Origin: Anaerolineales bacterium
GTDB lineage: Bacteria > Chloroflexota > Anaerolineae > Anaerolineales > Villigracilaceae
Assembly: GCA_020851785.1 (NCBI GenBank)
Contig: JADZCC010000067.1
Span: 1-48,323 of the forward strand
DNA: 48,323 nucleotides
Direction of reading: 5' to 3'
The notes below the pieces were generated by a model. The model did not search any database and had not been told where the DNA came from. It saw only the letters and a program-made list of their open reading frames with translations. Shown here in pieces: positions 24,717 through 33,830 of this stretch (positions within the stretch are counted from its first letter, which is position 1; the number at the start of each line of letters is the position of its first letter). The position numbers and the translations under genes are program-made.

Positions 24717-25868
24717 TTAAGGTTTTTCCAATGGGTTAAATAACTTTTGATGCTCTTCAATTGCATAGCGGTCGGTCATGCCTGCGATGTAATCGCAGAT
24801 TGCCCGTTCCAGCCCGTGCTTTTCCGTGAGCGTTTGCACACGGTCTGGCAAAATGGCCGGTTCTGCGCGATAGGCGTTGAATAAGTCGGTAATTAATTTT
24901 TCGGCCTTCACCGACATCCGCATGACGCGGTAATTTCTATATAGCTTTTTATAAAGAAAATCCTTCAGTTCGCGGTTTTGGCGTTGCAGGTCTTCGCTAT
25001 AGCCAATCACGTTATGCTTCAGCTTTTGCAATTCCAGCGCCGACTTGGCCTTGCTGGATTTTAACCTCGAATCGGTGGCGCTAATCATGTCTGTGACCAT
25101 TAACCCAACCAACTGGCGAATCATGCGGTGACGTTCCATTTCGTCCAGCAGGGGGCCTTTCCACTGATAGGTCTCGCGCAAAATTTCCCACAAGGCAATG
25201 CCTTCGAGCATCCGCGGGTTGATCATTTCCGAGCGCAGTCCGTCATCCAGGTCATGCGTCGTATAAGCGAGTTCGTCGGCCACGTTGGCGATTTGCGTTT
25301 CAAGGTTGCCCCTTAATTCCGGGGTGTAATCGCGCGCGTCGGAGATGTCATATTCCGATTCGTGCTTGACCATCCCTTCGCGCACTTCCCAGGTGAGGTT
25401 TAGCCCGGGAAATTCAGGGTAACGATTTTCGAGTTCGGTGACGATGCGCAGGGATTGCTTGTTATGGTCAAAGCCGCCGAAGTCCTTCATCAGTTTGGCG
25501 AGCGCCACTTCGCCCGAATGGCCAAACGCGGAATGACCGAGGTCGTGCGCCAGGCAGATCGATTCGACGAGGTCTTCGTTGGCGCCGAGGGCGCGGGCCA
25601 GGGTTCTGCCAATTTGAGCCACTTCCAGCGTGTGGGTAAGGCGGGTTCTAAAATAATCGCCCTCAAAATTGATGAACACCTGGGTCTTGTATTCCAAGCG
25701 GCGAAAGGCCGTGGTGTGTAAAATCCGGTCGCGGTCGCGCTGAAAAGAGGTGCGGTAATCCGGCTCATTATCTAGATAGGCGCGGCCTTTGGTCTCCTTG
25801 CTCCGCGTGCCATACGGCGCAAGGCTTCGCTCTTCAATTTCTTCAAGTTGCTGGCGCGTAAAAATCAT
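24717..25868 (-). CDS. dgt: Deoxyguanosinetriphosphate triphosphohydrolase-like protein
   Basis: 383 residues of the HD-superfamily dNTPase. RLTHTLEVAQ supplies the first metal His and AHDLGHSAFGHSGE the HD pair and following His; the N-terminal DYRTSFQRDRDRILHTTAFRRL is typical. It hydrolyses dNTPs to deoxynucleosides and triphosphate, controlling pool size. An ATG at 25895 is also in frame, but the ATG at 25868 gives a more typical N-terminus; neither has a strong ribosome site (AAAGAG lies seven bases before 25868). It lies 53 bp downstream of the tRNA-Leu(UAA). Confidence 0.9.
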   Translation of the reverse strand: MIFTRQQLEEIEERSLAPYGTRSKETKGRAYLDNEPDYRTSFQRDRDRILHTTAFRRLEYKTQVFINFEGDYFRTRLTHTLEVAQIGRTLARALGANEDLVESICLAHDLGHSAFGHSGEVALAKLMKDFGGFDHNKQSLRIVTELENRYPEFPGLNLTWEVREGMVKHESEYDISDARDYTPELRGNLETQIANVADELAYTTHDLDDGLRSEMINPRMLEGIALWEILRETYQWKGPLLDEMERHRMIRQLVGLMVTDMISATDSRLKSSKAKSALELQKLKHNVIGYSEDLQRQNRELKDFLYKKLYRNYRVMRMSVKAEKLITDLFNAYRAEPAILPDRVQTLTEKHGLERAICDYIAGMTDRYAIEEHQKLFNPLEKP

Positions 25869-25921
25869 GAGTTTCTCTTTAGACAAAAAAATCATTGCTT
25901 GAATTCTGCAATGACATGCTG

Positions 25922-26005
25922 TGGGGCGAGAGGGGGTCGAACCCTCACGGTATCACTACCGACGGATTTTAAGTCCGTTGCGTCTGCCGATTCCGCCATC
26001 GCCCC
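25922..26005 (-). tRNA. tRNA-Leu (anticodon UAA)
   Basis: On the minus strand the acceptor stem GGGGCGA / TCGCCCC runs 26005-25999 with 25929-25923, and the discriminator A is at 25922. D stem is GCG/CGC, and the anticodon stem ACGGA/TCCGT encloses CTTAAAA (anticodon TAA). The long variable arm CGGT...ACCG marks a class II tRNA, and the T arm is GAGGG-TTCGACC-CCCTC. CCA is not encoded. Confidence 0.95.
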
Positions 26006-26048
26006 AGCGGGGCTTATTTTACTATAAAAGTTATTAACCATGTCATAC

Positions 26049-26077
26049 TTGTCAGCCGCTGAATTTAAGTCTATACT
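26049..26077 (+). promoter_or_regulatory. Promoter of the CBS-pair gene
   Basis: TTGTCA (26049-26054), a 17-bp spacer and TATACT (26072-26077): five of six matches in each box at ideal spacing. It lies inside the longer open frame that starts at 26040, which argues for the downstream ATG at 26121. Confidence 0.75.
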
Positions 26078-26120
26078 TCGTCAAAACCTCAAGTCACAAT
26101 CCAAGATCAAGGAGATGCCC

Positions 26121-26549
26121 ATGTCCACGGTCCGCGATATGATTCGTAAGAAAGGTGGGGAAATTTTTTCCGTCACCTCAACGATGAGCGTGTTCGAGGC
26201 GCTTGAATTAATGGCCCGGCATAACACCGGCGCGCTGGTTGTCGCCAGCGGAAAAAAGATTGAGGGGATTATTTCCGAGCGGGATTGCGTGCGAAAAATG
26301 GATTTGCTGGGACGGAACGCCAAAAGCGCGACAGTCGGCGAAATTATGACCGATAAGGTGATTTACGTGGACGCCAGTCAGCCGCTGGATGAGTGCATGG
26401 AATTGATGATTGACAAGAATATCCGTCACCTGCCGGTGATGGATGACAAAGAACTGATTGGCTTAATCTCCGTTCGAGATGTGTTGCGGGAAGTGGTGGT
26501 GGTGCAGAAGGATTTGATCGCGCAACTCGAACATTACATTACGGGCTGA
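26121..26549 (+). CDS. CBS-domain pair protein
   Basis: 142 residues made of two CBS motifs and nothing else. The first covers about 8-60 (SVTSTMSVFEALELMARHNT, then GIISERDCVRKM), the second about 70-125 (MTDKVIYVDASQPLDECMEL, then HLPVMDDKELIGLISVRDVL). Such stand-alone Bateman modules bind adenine nucleotides such as AMP, ATP or SAM and regulate other proteins. The start at 26121 is chosen because AAGGAG lies seven bases before it and the promoter lies just upstream. It has no obvious partner gene; the next gene is a sensor kinase. Confidence 0.88.
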   Translation: MSTVRDMIRKKGGEIFSVTSTMSVFEALELMARHNTGALVVASGKKIEGIISERDCVRKMDLLGRNAKSATVGEIMTDKVIYVDASQPLDECMELMIDKNIRHLPVMDDKELIGLISVRDVLREVVVVQKDLIAQLEHYITG

Positions 26550-26663
26550 CGTTATTTTTTTTACAGGCGCTGGGCGCGCCGCTGGTCAATTGATGGTTTG
26601 GCTGAACGATGCCTGACGCAGGAATTTTTGATTCACGAATCTGGAGGAGCGCTAAACGATTGC

Positions 26664-28892
26664 ATGGTTGAAGCGGATGAGATGAATATGTCAAAGAGCG
26701 GAAGCGGCAAGCTGTTTACCCTGACCCGAAGCGAAAAGAACATCAATGAGGAACTGCTTCGTTCCATCCTCTTTGGTTTTTTTGCGCTTAGTACGGTTTT
26801 CGTCGGCATTTCCGTTATCTTTCTCAGGCATATCTTTTATCGCGCCTTACTGATTGAAATTATCGCTTTCCTCCTATATCTGGCCGCTGGTTGGATGATC
26901 CCACGCGGATATGGGCGTTTGGCAAGCTGGGTAACCGTCAGCGGGTTTTGGCTGGGGACGGCTTATTTGTCCTATACCGGCGGCGGCGTGGATTCGGCGG
27001 TATTTATTGGCAACGTTTTAATCATCCTGATCGCCTCCATTCTCGTTGGTTCGCGCGGCGCTTTTCTGATCTTGCTGGCTAGTTTTGCCTATGGCTGGTT
27101 TTTAACTTTAGCTGAGATTGGAGGTTCACTGCCGCCTAACCTTCAATATGCTCCGTTTGAAAAGCTATTTATTACCCTGTTCCTTTTTATGCTTGCGCTG
27201 GTCTTGCAACGCGTCGCCACCCGCGTCACTTCAGAAGTTGTCGCTCGCGCCCAGGTGAGCGAAAAACAATATCAAACTTTTCTGGAACGTATCCCGATTA
27301 TTACCTACGCTAACGACCTGTCTTCGGAAACTAGAACCACCTACATTAGTCCGCAGGTGGCGTCCTTTTTAGGGTATCCCAAGGAAGAATTTATTAATGA
27401 TCCGCTACTCTGGAAGAAGATCATCCACCCGGAAGACGCCGAGCGCGTATTGCGCGAGAACGAGCGCATTTCAGAGACGCTTGAGGATTTTGATATTGAC
27501 TACCGTCTGATTGCAAAAGATGGGCAGGTCGTTTGGATGAAGGATTTGGCGACTTTAATCCGCGATGAAAATAGCAACCCGCTCTATTGGCTGGGCGTCT
27601 GGTCTGACATTACCTCCATCAAAGAAGCGGAAAAGCTCAAGGTTGGCGCGCTGGATGACCTGACCAGTCACAACAATCAACTGCGGACGGCCAGCGAAGT
27701 CTCGCGCGCCGTCGCCTCCATTTTAGAGTTGGACCAATTGCTCCCGAAGGTGGTTGAGTTAATCCGCAGTCATTTTGAATATTACTATGTTGGCCTGTTT
27801 CTGGCAGACGAGAATTTTGAAATGCTGACGTTAAGTGCGGCCACCGGCGAAGCCGGGGAAAAGATGCTGGAGTTCAAACATAGCCTGCAAATTGGCGATT
27901 CGTCCATGGTCGGGTGGTGCGTCGCCAATAATCAAGCGCGGATTGCCCTGGATGTAGGTCAGGACGCGATGCGCCTGAACAATCCATTACTGCCGCTCAC
28001 TCGTTCCGAATTGGACCTGCCCTTGCGCGCGCGCGGCCGGGTGATTGGGGCGATGACCTTTCAATCAGATGAAGAAGCGGCCTTTACCGAATCCGACATC
28101 ACAGCCCTGCAAACCATGTCTGACCAGGCCGCCAACGCAATTGAAACAGCGCGTTTATTCACGGATCGAACCTTGCTGATCAAGGAACTGGAAGCCAAAA
28201 ACGCGGAACTGGAACAGTTTGCCTACACCGTCTCGCATGATTTGAAATCACCGCTGGTTACCATGCGCGGCTATCTCGGTTATTTAAGCGTTGACGCCCA
28301 TAAAGGCGATTTTGACCGATTTGAGAAAGACCTCAACCGCGTCATCTCCGCCACCACCACCATGCAAGACCTGCTCAACGATTTGCTCACGCTTTCCAAA
28401 GTTGGGCGAACCATGGAAATTTCGGAAGACGTGCCTTTGCGTGAGACCGTCAAACAATCCATTGACCTGATTTACGACGCCTATACCGACAGGAAAGTAC
28501 AAATTAAAGTCGTGGATGAACTGCCCAGCATTCATGCCAACCCCACCCGCCTGGCCGAAATCATTCAAAACTTACTTTCCAACGCCCTGAAATTTTCCCG
28601 CAATCAGGAAACCCCGTTAATTGAAATTGGGGTGAGCGGAACCGAAAGCAAAACTGGCTTTCCCATCCTTTTCATCCGCGACAATGGCATGGGCATTGAC
28701 AAAAAATATCATAAACAAATCTTTGGGCTATTTAACCGTTTGGATACCAGCGTGGAAGGCACCGGCGTGGGGCTGGCCTTGGTGAAGCGCATTGTGGAGA
28801 TGTATGGTGGGCACATTTGGGTCGAATCCGCTGGGGCCGGGCAGGGCTGTACATTTTATTTGACCCTTCCGCCCGCCGAATCTGCCCGTTGA
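26664..28892 (+). CDS. Membrane sensor histidine kinase (6TM-PAS-GAF-HisKA-HATPase)
   Basis: About 742 residues. Six membrane helices (about 30-185), a PAS-PAC module (about 205-322, including YISPQVASFLGYPKEEF), a GAF domain (about 340-500), HisKA with phospho-acceptor H525 in YTVSHDLKSPL, and HATPase with RDNGMGI and EGTGVGLALVKRI. No response regulator is adjacent. The start is uncertain: the frame is open from a TTG at 26598; the ATG at 26664 has GGAGGAG 14 bases upstream, which is long; an ATG at 26688 is another option. It resembles the other sensor kinase of the window but with PAS and GAF in reverse order. The YigZ gene begins 10 bp after it. Confidence 0.88.
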   Translation: MVEADEMNMSKSGSGKLFTLTRSEKNINEELLRSILFGFFALSTVFVGISVIFLRHIFYRALLIEIIAFLLYLAAGWMIPRGYGRLASWVTVSGFWLGTAYLSYTGGGVDSAVFIGNVLIILIASILVGSRGAFLILLASFAYGWFLTLAEIGGSLPPNLQYAPFEKLFITLFLFMLALVLQRVATRVTSEVVARAQVSEKQYQTFLERIPIITYANDLSSETRTTYISPQVASFLGYPKEEFINDPLLWKKIIHPEDAERVLRENERISETLEDFDIDYRLIAKDGQVVWMKDLATLIRDENSNPLYWLGVWSDITSIKEAEKLKVGALDDLTSHNNQLRTASEVSRAVASILELDQLLPKVVELIRSHFEYYYVGLFLADENFEMLTLSAATGEAGEKMLEFKHSLQIGDSSMVGWCVANNQARIALDVGQDAMRLNNPLLPLTRSELDLPLRARGRVIGAMTFQSDEEAAFTESDITALQTMSDQAANAIETARLFTDRTLLIKELEAKNAELEQFAYTVSHDLKSPLVTMRGYLGYLSVDAHKGDFDRFEKDLNRVISATTTMQDLLNDLLTLSKVGRTMEISEDVPLRETVKQSIDLIYDAYTDRKVQIKVVDELPSIHANPTRLAEIIQNLLSNALKFSRNQETPLIEIGVSGTESKTGFPILFIRDNGMGIDKKYHKQIFGLFNRLDTSVEGTGVGLALVKRIVEMYGGHIWVESAGAGQGCTFYLTLPPAESAR

Positions 28893-28902
28893 TCAAAAAA
28901 CC

Positions 28903-29538
28903 ATGCCGTTCAATTACGACGTCCCTTTAACGCGTGTCCGCCGCGAATGTGAGGTAAAGAAGTCGCGCTTCATTGCCACGCTTGCGCCTGCTCTTTCCAT
29001 AGACGAGGCTCGTCACTTTTTGGCAGATGTTAAAAGAGAATTTGCAGACGCAACCCACAATGTCTCCGCTTACATCATCGGCGGGGGCAATACGGTGACG
29101 GAATATTTCTCCGACGATGGCGAACCCGCCGGAACGGCCGGAAAGCCAGCCCTGACCGTGTTGCGCGGAAGCGGACTTGGCGACGTGGCTCTGACGATTA
29201 CCCGTTACTTTGGCGGAAACTTGCTTGGTTCCGGCGGGCTGGTCAAAGCCTATACAGAAGCCGCACAATTGGCGACGTTAGCCGTTGCCCGCGGACGTAG
29301 GATCCCCGTCCATGTTGGCAGGGTTATGATTCCCTATAATTTACTTGAAAGAGTTCGCCTGCTTGCCGCTCGCTGTCAGGGCGTGATCCTGGAAGAAAAT
29401 TTTGCCGGCGAAATTACCCTAACCTTGCAATTTCCCGTGACGGATTTTGAAGCCTTTCAAGCCGAATTGCGCGAACTTTCCGCCGGGAAATTAAAAGTTG
29501 AAATCATGGAAACCAAAGAAACACTTGTTAGGCTTTGA
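28903..29538 (+). CDS. YigZ/IMPACT family protein (UPF0029)
   Basis: 211 residues. The N-terminal UPF0029 domain shows KKSRFIATLAP, ATHNVSAYIIG, DDGEPAGTAGKP and ITRYFGGNLLGSGGLVKAY; a C-terminal EF-G-V-like domain (DUF1949) follows. Family members are conserved but poorly characterised. Eukaryotic IMPACT controls Gcn2, and the bacterial proteins have been proposed to bind RNA or ribosomes. There is no ribosome site before the ATG, and with only 10 bp from the kinase stop it may be translated by reinitiation. Confidence 0.9.
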   Translation: MPFNYDVPLTRVRRECEVKKSRFIATLAPALSIDEARHFLADVKREFADATHNVSAYIIGGGNTVTEYFSDDGEPAGTAGKPALTVLRGSGLGDVALTITRYFGGNLLGSGGLVKAYTEAAQLATLAVARGRRIPVHVGRVMIPYNLLERVRLLAARCQGVILEENFAGEITLTLQFPVTDFEAFQAELRELSAGKLKVEIMETKETLVRL

Positions 29539-29572
29539 GCCACTCCCAAGTGAAACGTCCCTTGAATTAGCG

Positions 29573-29609
29573 AAATAAAAATCCCCCGTCAAACGGAGGA
29601 TTTTTATTT
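29573..29609. terminator. Bidirectional terminator between yigZ and the pseudopilin operon
   Basis: A long stem (29573-29589 with 29593-29609) with one C-A mismatch and a 3-nt CAA loop, A-rich on the left arm and T-rich on the right. It lies between convergent genes and serves both. Confidence 0.9.
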
Positions 29610-29618
29610 TTGAACTGG

Positions 29619-31277
29619 TTAATCTGGATTGTCTGGCGTCCAAGTTATCGTGGGCGTCTTTGTGTTTGTGCTGGTTGGCACGTTTGGCGTGTTCGTCCGC
29701 GTTGGTGTCCGCGTTGGCGTCTTGGATGGTGTGTAGGTTATGGTTGGCGTATTTGTCCGCGTTGGCGTTCGGGATGCAGTTGGCGTGTTGGTTGGCGTGC
29801 GCGTATCGGTCGCTGGCGGCGTATTCGTTTTAGTGGGTGTGTTGGTTCTGGTTGGCGTCTTGGAAGGTGTGGAAGTGATAGTAGGCGTGTTGGAAGGCGG
29901 CGGCGTATTGGTGCGGGTGGGCGTGTTGGAAGGCGTAAAGGTGCGCGATGGCGTGCGCGTAATGGTAGGTGTACGTGTAATGGTTGGCGTGGGTGTATTG
30001 GTGCGGGTGGGCGTTCTGGAGGGAGTTGGCGTGATGGTAGCTGTGTTCACCAAAACGTCGCCGACCTTGGTGCAGGTTCCCCAACCCGGGTAAGAGAAGG
30101 TTAAGCTCACGCTGTAATAACCGGTCATGTTTACTGTGCCTTTGAAGCGCGCGCGGAACGTCCCGGAACTGCCAGATCCAGCCAACAAAATGCTTGGCGC
30201 ATTGGTGTTAACCGGAGAACTGGAACTGTCGGTATTATAGTAAGTATTTCCATTAAAGCGCGCGCTGTCAAAAGTCATGCCAGGGTGGGCAGGCCAGGTG
30301 ATATCGGCATCCGTCAGGTAGGCTGGCGCAAAGTTGTCGTTTGTAATCGTTACGTTAAAGTCTGTGCCAGACAAGCTAACGTTGGTAACGTCTAGGTTGC
30401 TACAGGATGGCGTTGGCGTATTGGTTGGCGTGCGAGACGGCGTTGGCGTAAAACTGGGCGTCCGCGTAAACGTGGGAGTAGGCGTCATCGTATTGGTTGG
30501 CGTGTCTGAAGGCGTGAAAGTTAATGATGGCGTGAAAGTTAGCGATGGTGTGAAGGTGGCGGTGTTGGTAAAGGTGGCAGTGGGCGTGTTGGTGGGCGTG
30601 TTGGTACGCGTTTTGGTTGGTCCGGAGAAGACCCCGCCGTCGCCTGGTCCACCTGCCGGGGCTTCAATAATTTCCGAGATCTTGAACGATTCGTTGATGC
30701 CGGAACGATAGGATGCAATGTGAATCATGGATGGCTGTACGCCAAAGGCTGGGAATACAAGGAAGCGGAAGTTGTAGTCGGTGGCCACGTACACTCTGGC
30801 TCCAGATTCGCCCGCGTTTTCTCCGCCAGTGCAACCGGCGTATTCAGTAGTACTGCCCATCACCGGCCGGACAAAGTTTGTTTCGCCGCTTTTTTCAGAG
30901 CAGACGGTGACGTTTAAGTAGTTGTCCGCGGTTTGAGCGAACGTCTCGTTGTAAAACAGACCGACGATGATGCCTCTGGTTTCGTCTTCAATCGAAGGTT
31001 GCCGCGCCAGTCGAATTTTATTTTGCTCGGCGATGGGATCGTCATCGGTACAAGGCGGGGAGTCTGTACAATAAGCCGGATTGAAAGTTCCGGCGGTTGC
31101 GTAGCGGATCCCAAAACGAGTGGAATTTTCGATGATCAGCCAGGCGTAAAATAAGCGCCCAAACTCCAACATGCCGACCATTAAGAATAAGAGGATCGGC
31201 AGGACGAGCGCAAACTCCACCATGGCTTGCGCTTTGCTGGGTTTCGTCCGGGATTTATTGAAAAAAGTAAATCTCAT
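29619..31277 (-). CDS. TadE-like pseudopilin with Thr/Pro-rich stalks and Cys-bracketed module
   Basis: 552 residues. The N-terminus has a basic leader and the TadE motif AQAMVEFALVLPILLFLMVG (16-35) with Glu at mature position 5, as in prepilins. A soluble domain runs to about 210. Two low-complexity Thr/Pro regions (about 220-291 and 414-545, mostly xTPTxT repeats) flank a module at 292-402 starting at C292 and ending at C402, probably a disulfide-closed beta sandwich. The GGAGAG ribosome site lies six bases before the ATG. It is the last gene of the second pseudopilin group. Thr/Pro repeats are typical of exposed, possibly O-glycosylated stalks; function is unknown. Confidence 0.8.
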   Translation of the reverse strand: MRFTFFNKSRTKPSKAQAMVEFALVLPILLFLMVGMLEFGRLFYAWLIIENSTRFGIRYATAGTFNPAYCTDSPPCTDDDPIAEQNKIRLARQPSIEDETRGIIVGLFYNETFAQTADNYLNVTVCSEKSGETNFVRPVMGSTTEYAGCTGGENAGESGARVYVATDYNFRFLVFPAFGVQPSMIHIASYRSGINESFKISEIIEAPAGGPGDGGVFSGPTKTRTNTPTNTPTATFTNTATFTPSLTFTPSLTFTPSDTPTNTMTPTPTFTRTPSFTPTPSRTPTNTPTPSCSNLDVTNVSLSGTDFNVTITNDNFAPAYLTDADITWPAHPGMTFDSARFNGNTYYNTDSSSSPVNTNAPSILLAGSGSSGTFRARFKGTVNMTGYYSVSLTFSYPGWGTCTKVGDVLVNTATITPTPSRTPTRTNTPTPTITRTPTITRTPSRTFTPSNTPTRTNTPPPSNTPTITSTPSKTPTRTNTPTKTNTPPATDTRTPTNTPTASRTPTRTNTPTITYTPSKTPTRTPTRTNTPNVPTSTNTKTPTITWTPDNPD

Positions 31278-31301
31278 TTTGTACTCTCCACAACGCTTCT
31301 T

Positions 31302-32915
31302 TTACTGGGATATCTTGGTTGCGATATTTCTGGCAATCGCGTCGAAAATTTTAAGCAAATCGTCCAACACCGGAGCGTAAAAATACTGGCCGTGATTAAC
31401 GTCCGGCCCGCCGGCTTCGAGCGCGATGTATTGAAGTAAATGCTCCGCCATCGGCACGGAGGTATCCGCCTGACGGTTGGTGGAGCGCACTTCTTCGCCC
31501 AGCCCGACCGTGTAAATGGTGACGCCGCTCCCGCTGAGCAGATTGGCCAGGTTATCCGCCTGATCCATTGCGTAGTCGTCGGGGTCGTAAGTGCTGATCG
31601 TATCGGTCCAGCCGTTATAACTAAACGAGATGGTATCGCTAACATCGTGCCGAACGAGCGGGCGGCCATCGGTACAAGGCCGGTAATCGTACACCAAGTC
31701 AGTATTTGCGTCTGTGTTAAGAGCGGAAGAAGGATAAAACTCGCTTGCCGGGCAATACCCGTAGGTGTAGGCGTTTGGAATGCCGCTGGGGTAGTTTTCT
31801 GGCGTGTCGGTTGCGTTGGCAGGACCAGATAATAAGACCAGCACCACCCAAAAGGAGTCCAACCTTCGGTCTGCTCCGGAAAGAGCCGCACCAGCCAGCC
31901 GTAGGGCGCCGCCCACGTTACTGGAAGGACAGTCTGGATATTTTGGAAAGAAATCTCCCAAAGTACGCAATTCGTAGTAGTGACATCTGACGGATATAAA
32001 GGTATTTGGATCAGAAGGATTGTCTAATTGGATGCATGTGCCAGACGCAACGTCGCTGAAAGTTGCGTCGTTATCGCAAACGCGCGGGGTGAAGACCCGC
32101 AAATCGCTAATGGCGCTCTTGACGTCGGTTTCGTTGGTGTTGAGCGGGAGGACGAGGGTTGGATGGCGGAGGGCGTTTACGCTTTCCTGTCCGGTGAGGG
32201 CCACCACGGCCACCCGGTCGTATCCGTAGTTGATTGTATCGGCAAAGGCCAAAGCGGCGTCTTTCACCGAAGTCAAAGGCTCGCAGGCATCTGCATGTGG
32301 GGCGACGTTGCAGTTCTGCGGGTTTTCAGAAATGAAGCCAACCCGGTCTGGGTCATACCGGTTTGTATCGCTATAGGCGCCGGCTGGCCGGGTCTCGTAG
32401 GCCATTGAGGCAGAGGTGTCAATTACCAACACGACATCAAGCGTGGCGGCTTCGCCAAGGGCGGAGGTTGTAATCGTGGTGCTTCGAATGCCAATCACGC
32501 TGAGGAAGGAGAATTTCACTTCCGCACTGGCGGTCACGCTAACCAACTTGCGGTTGTCTTTTGGGTTTCCGCCGACAGGATTACACTGGGCCGGACGATC
32601 CGGTCCGGTGGTTAAGCAGGAGTGGACGATTAGGCTCGTGATTTGGCGGGTTTCATTTAGGTTTAGGAAGTTTTGGGCGGCTTCGGTAAAATCGCTTTCG
32701 GTTAACTCCTCGCTGGGCAGGCTATATTGCTGGGCGGCAGAGATGGCCGCGGCATCCACGCCTCTTTTTAGCTTACCATATTCAATTAACAGCAAACCGG
32801 TATCGGTCACCAAGCCCACCATGGCCACCAGTCCCACCATGGCAAATGCCACTAAAATAATGGCTTGACCTTTTTCGCTTCGCTTCAATAGTTTTTGTAA
32901 AACGTTTTTTTTCAT
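31302..32915 (-). CDS. TadG-like pseudopilin with von Willebrand factor A domain
   Basis: 537 residues. The N-terminal TadG/Flp-type segment SEKGQAIILVAFAMVGLVAM (13-32) anchors the protein. A vWA domain from about 158 has the MIDAS motif DTSAS (166-170) and SNVGGALRLAG further on. Many cysteines in the insert suggest disulfides outside the membrane. vWA-bearing TadG proteins are known in Tad loci and may sit at the pilus tip and bind a surface or partner through the metal site. AGGA precedes the ATG. It sits between two TadE-like genes. Confidence 0.85.
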   Translation of the reverse strand: MKKNVLQKLLKRSEKGQAIILVAFAMVGLVAMVGLVTDTGLLLIEYGKLKRGVDAAAISAAQQYSLPSEELTESDFTEAAQNFLNLNETRQITSLIVHSCLTTGPDRPAQCNPVGGNPKDNRKLVSVTASAEVKFSFLSVIGIRSTTITTSALGEAATLDVVLVIDTSASMAYETRPAGAYSDTNRYDPDRVGFISENPQNCNVAPHADACEPLTSVKDAALAFADTINYGYDRVAVVALTGQESVNALRHPTLVLPLNTNETDVKSAISDLRVFTPRVCDNDATFSDVASGTCIQLDNPSDPNTFISVRCHYYELRTLGDFFPKYPDCPSSNVGGALRLAGAALSGADRRLDSFWVVLVLLSGPANATDTPENYPSGIPNAYTYGYCPASEFYPSSALNTDANTDLVYDYRPCTDGRPLVRHDVSDTISFSYNGWTDTISTYDPDDYAMDQADNLANLLSGSGVTIYTVGLGEEVRSTNRQADTSVPMAEHLLQYIALEAGGPDVNHGQYFYAPVLDDLLKIFDAIARNIATKISQ

Positions 32916-32935
32916 AATCTCGTCCTGACCATATC

Positions 32936-33622
32936 TTAAGGCGTCGGTGTGATGGAAGGCGCAACAGGGCCCATTGGCATGATGCTTGAGGCATATAACA
33001 TCATGGGGCTGGCGTCAGACGCAAACATGGCCACCCAGGGTAATTTGAGCGTACCTTCATAACTGTAATAGATTTCGACAATTAGCACGCCGGTATTAAT
33101 CGCGGGGTTGCCGTCTTCAGTCATTAAGTCAACGATGCCTGCGTCAGTGTATTTAGAAATGTTTCCATTGTTGAACCGCGTGTAATAGGAGTCCGCGGTT
33201 GGGTAGGGATGACGGATAACTTTTATCGTGCCGGGCGTATTGAGCGTATCTATGCCCACTACGGAAACGAGGATATCGTCTTTTGTACTGTCCACTTGAA
33301 TTTGGTAGGAATTGGCGTCCAGCGTGTCAATGACGTTTTCCGCAACGGGTAAGTAGAAATCCGGGTTGTCAACTTTTGTGATATTGCCGTCGCCATCCGT
33401 TTCCAGTTCAAAGGGGTTGGCGGTGCTGTAGAGGCGGGCGGTTTGCCGGGTGGCGTCGAGTAGGGAAAGGTAGGCGTTCAAGACGAAGCCAAATTCAACC
33501 ATGCCGCTAAAGAGGATGAGCAGAATTGGCAGGAGCACGGCAAATTCCACCAGGCTTTGCGCACGGAGTTTTTTCTTTTTTGCTCTAAGGCTTGAAATGA
33601 TTTTTTTTAGTGCATTCATCAT
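32936..33622 (-). CDS. TadE-like pseudopilin
   Basis: 228 residues: basic leader, then AQSLVEFAVLLPILLILFSG with the Glu5-type prepilin motif, helix to about residue 50, then a soluble beta-rich domain. ATG 33622 has AAGG eight bases upstream (a TTG one codon earlier and a second ATG are alternatives). It heads the second pseudopilin group; the 205-bp gap upstream contains an AT-rich stretch with TATAAT on the minus strand (33726-33721) but no clear -35, and nothing else is seen there. Confidence 0.82.
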   Translation of the reverse strand: MMNALKKIISSLRAKKKKLRAQSLVEFAVLLPILLILFSGMVEFGFVLNAYLSLLDATRQTARLYSTANPFELETDGDGNITKVDNPDFYLPVAENVIDTLDANSYQIQVDSTKDDILVSVVGIDTLNTPGTIKVIRHPYPTADSYYTRFNNGNISKYTDAGIVDLMTEDGNPAINTGVLIVEIYYSYEGTLKLPWVAMFASDASPMMLYASSIMPMGPVAPSITPTP

Positions 33623-33830
33623 CAATTTTACCTTGCTGTAAAGGATAAAAAAAACAAGCTTAAATTAAAAACATTTGATTATGGGCGCGTTGTGGGCGGT
33701 TTTGGACTAATCCCATTTCAATTATATATCAAGTTGAACCGGATTGCGCTGGTGTAAGTATTCTGTAATGCTAACAAAAACGTTAAGCAATGCCGGGTGG
33801 CGGGACAGGCTGGAGGGCGGGGAGGGGCGT

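Noticed and set aside
24632..24766. N-terminal extension of greA to 24766.
   Set aside because: It overlaps the end of dgt, lacks a ribosome site and is absent from the GreA family; AAAGGAG marks 24631.
26040..26120. Longer start for the CBS-pair gene at 26040.
   Set aside because: A near-consensus promoter lies inside this stretch, and the ribosome site AAGGAG is placed for the ATG at 26121.
29640..30060. Short direct repeats that at first resemble a repeat array or CRISPR.
   Set aside because: The periodicity is that of xTPTxT codon repeats within an open frame; there are no uniform repeats with unique spacers.
29740..30711. Plus-strand open frames rich in Val-Gly repeats opposite the Thr/Pro-rich pseudopilin gene.
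   Set aside because: They are the antisense reading of ACN/CCN-rich Thr/Pro codons. The minus-strand frame has a TadE N-terminus, a ribosome site and operon context.
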